Shown here in pieces: positions 7,586 through 10,963 of a DNA stretch of 10,963 nt. A program made the position numbers and the translations under genes. Location: NCBI GenBank assembly GCA_028717325.1, contig JAQUOB010000026.1, positions 1 to 10,963 of the forward strand, written 5' to 3'. Origin of the DNA: Candidatus Margulisiibacteriota bacterium. GTDB lineage: Bacteria; Margulisbacteria; WOR-1; O2-12-FULL-45-9; XYB2-FULL-48-7. Position 1 is the first letter of the stretch, and every line of letters begins with the position of its first letter. The notes below the pieces were generated by a model. The model worked only from the letters and a program-made list of their open reading frames with translations. It did not search any database and had not been told where the DNA came from.

Positions 7586-8541
7586 CAGCCGGCCTCCTTC
7601 GCTTCCTGCAATATTTCCGTGACGATCTTGGCGGCCGGTTTAATGGAGCGATCTTTGATCTTCCAGACATATTCCCCGGAAAAAACGACGCCGTGATCGA
7701 TATCGCCTTTCTGCGAATTGATCAGGGCCTGGATGATGCAGTATTTCAGGGAACATTTCTTGAGGCAAAAATCGCAGCCGATCGGCCGGGGGGCCTGGTT
7801 GGCCAGGATTTTCTCGACAAAAGCGGTCTTGATGGCCCGGCCGGGCATGCCGACGGGTGAGGAAATTATCACGACATCGTCCTTGGTCGCGGTCTGGTAG
7901 CGGTGCTTGTATTCCGGGGCGGCGGCGCACTCTTCCGCCAGGACAAAGCGGGTCGCCATTTGAACGCCGTCCGCGCCGAGCTTTAAGGCCTTGCACATTT
8001 CGGCCCCGTTAATGATACCGCCGGCGGCGATAACGGGCAGACTGACGGCTTTTTTGACCTCGGGGAAAATATCCCAGACCGACCGGTCGGTGCCGAGATG
8101 CCCGCCGGCTTCCTTGCCTTCGACCACGATCGCCGAAGCCCCCAGCCTTTGGGCGGTTTCCGCGAGACGGGCGGTGGAAACAATGGAAACGATCGGGGTG
8201 TTGCCGTCCTGGCCATACTTAAAAATATCCCGGGAAAAACCCGCCCCCGTGATAATGAGGTCGATTTTTTCCTTGATGGCCGTCTGGACAACGCCGATAA
8301 AATCCCTGGCGGCAAACATGATGTTGATGCCGACAATGCCTCCCGCCGCCCGCTCTCTGGCTATTTGGATCTCTTTCCGCAGCTCATCAAAAGCCATGCC
8401 CGAGGCGCCGATGATGCCGATGGCGCCGGTCTTGGCGACCGCCCCGGCCAGTGCCCCGGTGGAGATCCTGACCGCCATGCCCCCCTGAATGATGGGCAGT
8501 TGGGCGGTCAATGTATCAATTTTTAACTTAGGCAAACTCAT
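7582..8541 (-). CDS. fabK: FMN-dependent enoyl-ACP reductase II / nitronate monooxygenase family protein with a four-Cys motif
   Basis: A 319-residue TIM-barrel flavoprotein. Near the N-terminus is PIIQGGMA (16-23), then GIIGASG (42-48). The VEGKEAGGHLG segment carries the catalytic-type His148. The phosphate-binding loops are PVIAAGGI (169-176) and the segment GADGVQMATRF (189-199). These features are shared by FabK and nitronate monooxygenases; a place between acpP and fabF favours reduction of enoyl-ACP. The C-terminal part carries Cys256, Cys259, Cys263 and Cys268 (CX2CX3CX4C), which is absent from the well-studied streptococcal FabK as I recall it and could bind an iron-sulphur cluster. 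The ATG at 8541 follows the acpP stop by 4 bases; only a weak AAGAAG precedes it, so translational coupling to acpP is likely. The alternative reading is a nitronate monooxygenase not involved in fatty acid synthesis, which I consider less likely here. Confidence 0.85.
   Translation of the reverse strand: MSLPKLKIDTLTAQLPIIQGGMAVRISTGALAGAVAKTGAIGIIGASGMAFDELRKEIQIARERAAGGIVGINIMFAARDFIGVVQTAIKEKIDLIITGAGFSRDIFKYGQDGNTPIVSIVSTARLAETAQRLGASAIVVEGKEAGGHLGTDRSVWDIFPEVKKAVSLPVIAAGGIINGAEMCKALKLGADGVQMATRFVLAEECAAAPEYKHRYQTATKDDVVIISSPVGMPGRAIKTAFVEKILANQAPRPIGCDFCLKKCSLKYCIIQALINSQKGDIDHGVVFSGEYVWKIKDRSIKPAAKIVTEILQEAKEAGC
7593..7599 (-). promoter_or_regulatory. Shine-Dalgarno site that fixes the TTG start of fabF
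   Basis: AAGGAGG on the minus strand lies inside the 3' end of fabK, 7 bases before the TTG. It supports initiation at this rare start codon rather than at a downstream ATG. Confidence 0.8.
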
Positions 8542-8545
8542 TTAG

Positions 8546-8791
8546 TTACTTCTTTGCGTGCGCCATCACATAGCTGATGGTGTCGCCGATCGTCTTGATT
8601 TTTTCCGCGTCTTCATCCGGGATCTCAATGCTGAACGCTTCTTCCAGAGCCATGACCAGTTCGACCGTGTCCAGAGAATCAGCTCCCAGATCATCAACAA
8701 AAGATGCTTCGCGGGTGACCTCCGATTCGGAAACCCCTAATTGTTCTACCACAACCTTTTTTATATCATCATAGATTTTTTGTTCGTCCAT
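8546..8791 (-). CDS. acpP: Acyl carrier protein
   Basis: An 81-residue acidic four-helix carrier that holds growing acyl chains on 4'-phosphopantetheine. The attachment site is Ser39 in DDLGADSLD, the classic ACP motif, followed by TVELVMALEEAF (helix II, the partner-binding surface) and IPDEDAEKIKTIGD. Length and charge are normal for the family. It has the strongest ribosome-binding site in the window (GGAGGTGA), in keeping with the high ACP level cells need. It sits between fabG and the FabK-like gene. Confidence 0.98.
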   Translation of the reverse strand: MDEQKIYDDIKKVVVEQLGVSESEVTREASFVDDLGADSLDTVELVMALEEAFSIEIPDEDAEKIKTIGDTISYVMAHAKK

Positions 8792-8794
8792 TTT

Positions 8795-8802
8795 TCACCT
8801 CC
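8795..8802 (-). promoter_or_regulatory. Consensus Shine-Dalgarno site of acpP
   Basis: GGAGGTGA on the minus strand is a full-length match to the bacterial anti-Shine-Dalgarno sequence, immediately before AAA-ATG. It lies in the 20-base gap after fabG. Confidence 0.85.
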
Positions 8803-8811
8803 CCTTATTCT

Positions 8812-9552
8812 TTACATGTACATGCCGCCGTTAACGGCGAGGACCTGCCCGGTCACGTAATCCGATTCCGGGCCGGACAAGAACAGGACCGCGCTGGCGA
8901 CATCCTCGGGCTGACCGAGCCGGGCCATCGGGATCTGTTCCATCATTTTCTTTTTAACGTCTTCGGTCAGCTTGTCCGTCATCGCGGTCTGAATGAACCC
9001 CGGCGCGACCGCGTTGACCGTGACGTTGCGCGAAGCCAGCTCGCGCGCGACCGTTTTCGTGAAGCCGATCACGCCGGCTTTGCTGGCCGCATAGTTGGCT
9101 TGCCCAAAGTTCCCCATCTGGCCAACGATGCTCGCAATATTAACTATTTTACCGTATCGCTGCTTCATCATCAAGGTCGAAGCCGCTTTTGTGCAGTTGA
9201 AAACGCCCGTCAGGTTGACGCTCAAAACGGCGTCCCAGTCCTCTTTTTTCATGCGGATGAGCAAGCCGTCTTTCGTGATCCCGGCGTTATTGACCAGAAT
9301 ATCGATCCGGCCAAAAACTTTGGCCGCTTCGGCGATCGAGCTTTCAACGTCAGCCAGGTCGGCTACGTTGGTCTTGAGCGCCAGCGTTTTTACGCCCAAT
9401 CCTTCGATCTCTTTGGCCGTTTGCGAGGCCAGCTCCAGGTTAATGTCAGAAACAATGATGTTCGCGCCTTCTTTGGCCAGCGCCGTAGCGACGGCTTTGC
9501 CGATCCCCTGTGCCGCGCCCGTGACAAAAGCAACCTTGTCTTTCAGTTTCAT
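8812..9552 (-). CDS. fabG: 3-oxoacyl-ACP reductase
   Basis: A 246-residue classical short-chain dehydrogenase that reduces beta-ketoacyl-ACP with NADPH in each elongation cycle. The Rossmann motif TGAAQGIG is at 11-18 and NNAG at 88-91. The catalytic tetrad is Asn113, Ser141, Tyr154 and Lys158 (YAASK). The AVAPGFIQTAM segment (181-191) and the terminal VNGGMYM are typical of FabG rather than of other short-chain dehydrogenases. The start is certain: ATG 9552 follows AAGGAGGT with a 5-base spacer, and that site overlaps the fabD stop codon. The operon position between fabD and acpP matches the common fabD-fabG-acpP order. Confidence 0.97.
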   Translation of the reverse strand: MKLKDKVAFVTGAAQGIGKAVATALAKEGANIIVSDINLELASQTAKEIEGLGVKTLALKTNVADLADVESSIAEAAKVFGRIDILVNNAGITKDGLLIRMKKEDWDAVLSVNLTGVFNCTKAASTLMMKQRYGKIVNIASIVGQMGNFGQANYAASKAGVIGFTKTVARELASRNVTVNAVAPGFIQTAMTDKLTEDVKKKMMEQIPMARLGQPEDVASAVLFLSGPESDYVTGQVLAVNGGMYM

Positions 9553-9556
9553 AGAA

Positions 9557-9564
9557 ACCTCCTT
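9557..9564 (-). promoter_or_regulatory. Shine-Dalgarno site of fabG overlapping the fabD stop
   Basis: AAGGAGGT on the minus strand shares bases with the TAA of fabD (9565-9563), placing ribosomes that finish fabD directly on the fabG start. Confidence 0.8.
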
Positions 9565-10432
9565 ACAATTCCGAAAACGATTTTACTTCAACGTTCGGGT
9601 CGATCTTTTTGATCAGACCGGCCAGGACTTTGCCCGGACCGACCTCAATAAAACGACCAACGCCCTGGGCGACCATATTTTTCACCGAATCTTCCCACAG
9701 GACGGGAGCGGTGACCTGCTGGATCAATAATCTTTTTATTTCCGAGCCGGTCATGACGGGCCCGGCGGTCACGTTAGCAAAGACCGGTACAGCCGCATCG
9801 TTAAATTTTATTTTATCAAGCTCGGCGGCCAGCTGATCGGCGGCCGGCTGCATCAGTGGGCAGTGGAAGGGAGCGGAAACAGCCAGCGGAATGATCTTTT
9901 TGGCGCCGGCAGCTTTCATCTTTTCTCCGGCTTTTTGGACAGCGTCCTTTTCTCCGGAAATTACAACTTGGCCCGGCGAATTAAAATTGGCCGGCCAGAC
10001 GTTGCCGATCTCTAAACAAACGTTTGTGATCATCTCACGCTCGCCGCCCAGGACGGCTGCCATAGCGCCCAGCCCTGCCGGCACCGCCTGCTGCATGAAC
10101 TTGCCGCGCAGGTTGACGAGCTTAACCCCGTCTTCAAAAGAGAGGGCGCCGGCGGCGAACAGCGCAGAGTACTCGCCCAGGCTGTGGCCGGCGACAACGT
10201 CGCAGGAGATGTTCTTTGATCTTAAGAGAGAAAAAGCGGCCGCGCTAACGGTAAATATTGCCGGTTGCTGGACTTCGGTCTTCTTCAGCTCATCCTCCGG
10301 CCCTTCAAAGCAGAGCTTTTTCAGGTCAAAGCCGAGAACGGCGTTGGCCCGATCCAGAAATTGTTCCGCCAGATCTTTTCCCATGCCCACCGATTGCGAT
10401 CCCTGACCGGGAAAAACGAACGCAGTTTTCAT
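9563..10432 (-). CDS. fabD: Malonyl-CoA:ACP transacylase
   Basis: A 289-residue enzyme that moves malonyl from CoA to ACP, supplying the extender unit for FabF. FVFPGQGSQ at 5-13 is the family N-terminus. Nucleophile Ser84 lies in GHSLGEYSA, the carboxylate-binding Arg109 in NLRGKFMQ and catalytic His190 in SAPFHCPLM; VGPGKVLAGL closes the fold. It is shorter than E. coli FabD (309), partly through about 6 residues missing in the helix after GMGKDLAEQF; all catalytic parts are intact. The ATG at 10432 immediately follows the etfA TAG stop. A GAGGG sits in the last codons of etfA only 3 bases before the ATG, so initiation probably depends on coupling to etfA translation. Confidence 0.96.
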   Translation of the reverse strand: MKTAFVFPGQGSQSVGMGKDLAEQFLDRANAVLGFDLKKLCFEGPEDELKKTEVQQPAIFTVSAAAFSLLRSKNISCDVVAGHSLGEYSALFAAGALSFEDGVKLVNLRGKFMQQAVPAGLGAMAAVLGGEREMITNVCLEIGNVWPANFNSPGQVVISGEKDAVQKAGEKMKAAGAKKIIPLAVSAPFHCPLMQPAADQLAAELDKIKFNDAAVPVFANVTAGPVMTGSEIKRLLIQQVTAPVLWEDSVKNMVAQGVGRFIEVGPGKVLAGLIKKIDPNVEVKSFSEL

Positions 10433-10963
10433 CTACCCTCTCAATTCTTTTATTTTCTTTATCAACAGGGGAACAATAACGTTAACATCGCCGACAACGC
10501 CGTAAGTCGCGACCTTGAAGATCGGGGCGTCGGGATCTTTATTGATGGCGACGATCGTGTCGGAGCCCTGCATGCCGACCAGGTGCTGGATCTTGCCGGC
10601 GATACCGCAGGCGATGTAGAGCTTGGGAGCGACGGTCTTGCCGGTCTGGCCGACCTGGTGGTGGGCCGAGATCCAACCGGCGTCGACTGTCGCGCGTGAC
10701 GCGCCGACCGCGCCGCCCAGGACCTGGGCCAGTTCTTCGATCATTTTAAAGTTGGACGGGTCGCCGAGGCCGCGGCCGCCGGAAACGATGATCTCGGCCT
10801 CAGCCAGATTAACTTTGACCGATTCGTCCTCGATGATCTCCAAAAGTTTAACCGCCAGATCGGTTTCTCTGATGACCGGATTGAATTTAATAACATTACC
10901 TTGTTGAGATTTTGGATTTTGGATTTTGGATTTTTTGAAGACCTTGGGCCTGACGGTTGCCAT
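10433..10963 (-). CDS. etfA: Electron transfer flavoprotein alpha subunit, C-terminal part (5' end outside window)
   Basis: The visible 176 residues are the end of EtfA, which with EtfB carries electrons between flavoprotein dehydrogenases and other redox partners. MATVRPKVF at the window edge is an internal EtfA motif, not the start, so the gene continues to the right. The FAD-binding domain II is complete: VSGGRGLGDPSNF (60-72), GASRATVDAGW (87-97), HHQVGQTGKTVAPKLYIACG (101-120), GKIQHLVGM (123-131) and NKDPDAPIFKVATYGVVGD (141-159). Between domain I and domain II the linker contains KSKIQNPKS, encoded by a tandem heptamer repeat. The gene abuts fabD with no gap. Whether this Etf is housekeeping, bifurcating or fatty-acid linked cannot be told without EtfB and the upstream genes. 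Confidence 0.94.
   Translation of the reverse strand: MATVRPKVFKKSKIQNPKSQQGNVIKFNPVIRETDLAVKLLEIIEDESVKVNLAEAEIIVSGGRGLGDPSNFKMIEELAQVLGGAVGASRATVDAGWISAHHQVGQTGKTVAPKLYIACGIAGKIQHLVGMQGSDTIVAINKDPDAPIFKVATYGVVGDVNVIVPLLIKKIKELRG
10910..10936 (-). repeat. Tandem heptamer repeat (AATCCAA-type, three units plus partial) inside etfA
   Basis: On the plus strand TTTTGGA occurs three times in a row (10910-10930) followed by a T6 run (10931-10936). The minus strand therefore reads TCCAAAA repeats. It is translated in frame as KSKIQNPKS in the EtfA interdomain linker. Since 7 is not a multiple of 3, three units (21 bases) add seven codons without shifting the frame. No other copy is seen in this window. 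Confidence 0.85.

Noticed and set aside
6569..7696. 375-codon open frame on the plus strand opposite fabF
   Set aside because: It lies antisense to a fully supported fabF with all catalytic motifs, has low-complexity Arg/Gly/Asp-rich translation, and has no recognisable domain. Long antisense frames are common opposite GC-leaning genes.
7991..8526. Two overlapping plus-strand frames (165 and 142 codons) opposite fabK
   Set aside because: They are shadows of the fabK codon pattern, without motifs or plausible starts.
8815..8824. Perfect 10-bp palindrome CATGTACATG near the fabG stop
   Set aside because: It encodes the conserved C-terminal MYM of FabG and has no T-run or flanking symmetry, so chance plus coding constraint explains it.
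9095..9730. 211-codon plus-strand frame opposite fabG and the fabD end
   Set aside because: It crosses two genes antisense, is Ser/Ala/Thr-rich without domain or ribosome site, and fabG and fabD are certain.
10433..10963. ATG at the window edge as the start of a short 176-residue protein
   Set aside because: MATVRP is an internal, conserved EtfA segment just before the FAD domain; the gene is cut by the window boundary.

Overview
The window comes from a diderm (Gram-negative-type) bacterium. It encodes a very large outer-membrane beta-barrel-type protein with a signal peptide and a C-terminal aromatic residue, plus an exported subtilase ending in a FlgD-like/sorting-type domain. I cannot name the species. 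FabK-type enoyl reductase, PNPF...WDG...GVY-type C-terminal domains and large SprA-like repeat proteins together fit poorly cultured diderm lineages such as Saganbacteria/WOR-1, Margulisbacteria or Elusimicrobia. That assignment is inference from memory.

Layout. Positions 50-2275 (+): exported S8 subtilase with propeptide, catalytic domain, two Ig-like domains and a FlgD/T9SS-like C-terminal domain. Everything else is on the minus strand and reads from the right edge leftward: 3' part of etfA (10963-10433), fabD (10432-9563), fabG (9552-8812), acpP (8791-8546), fabK-like flavoprotein (8541-7582), fabF (7585-6350, TTG start), then the 1356-residue outer-membrane protein (6342-2272). Gaps are 0, 10, 20, 4, -4 and 7 bases, so all seven could lie on one transcript. 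The subtilase and the outer-membrane protein genes converge and overlap by 4 bases at their stop codons. No gap of 300 bases or more lacks a gene, and I see no RNA gene, CRISPR array or transposase.

Function. FabD loads malonyl onto ACP, FabF condenses, FabG reduces the ketoacyl-ACP, and the FabK-like FMN enzyme probably reduces the enoyl-ACP. FabH, FabZ and acetyl-CoA carboxylase are not here. The fab operon is preceded by an electron-transfer flavoprotein subunit and followed by a surface protein. The Fab genes mostly carry strong Shine-Dalgarno sites. The subtilase and the outer-membrane protein carry none; both instead have an extended -10 promoter (TGN-TATAMT) almost touching the start codon, which suggests leaderless or near-leaderless mRNAs.

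Most interesting points: (1) the pairing of a SprA-like repeat outer-membrane protein with a protease bearing a sorting-type C-terminal domain, a possible secretion pair; (2) the shared near-leaderless promoter design of these two genes; (3) a heptamer tandem repeat translated in frame inside the EtfA interdomain linker; (4) a four-cysteine, possibly Fe-S, motif in the FabK-like enzyme of an Etf-linked fab operon.
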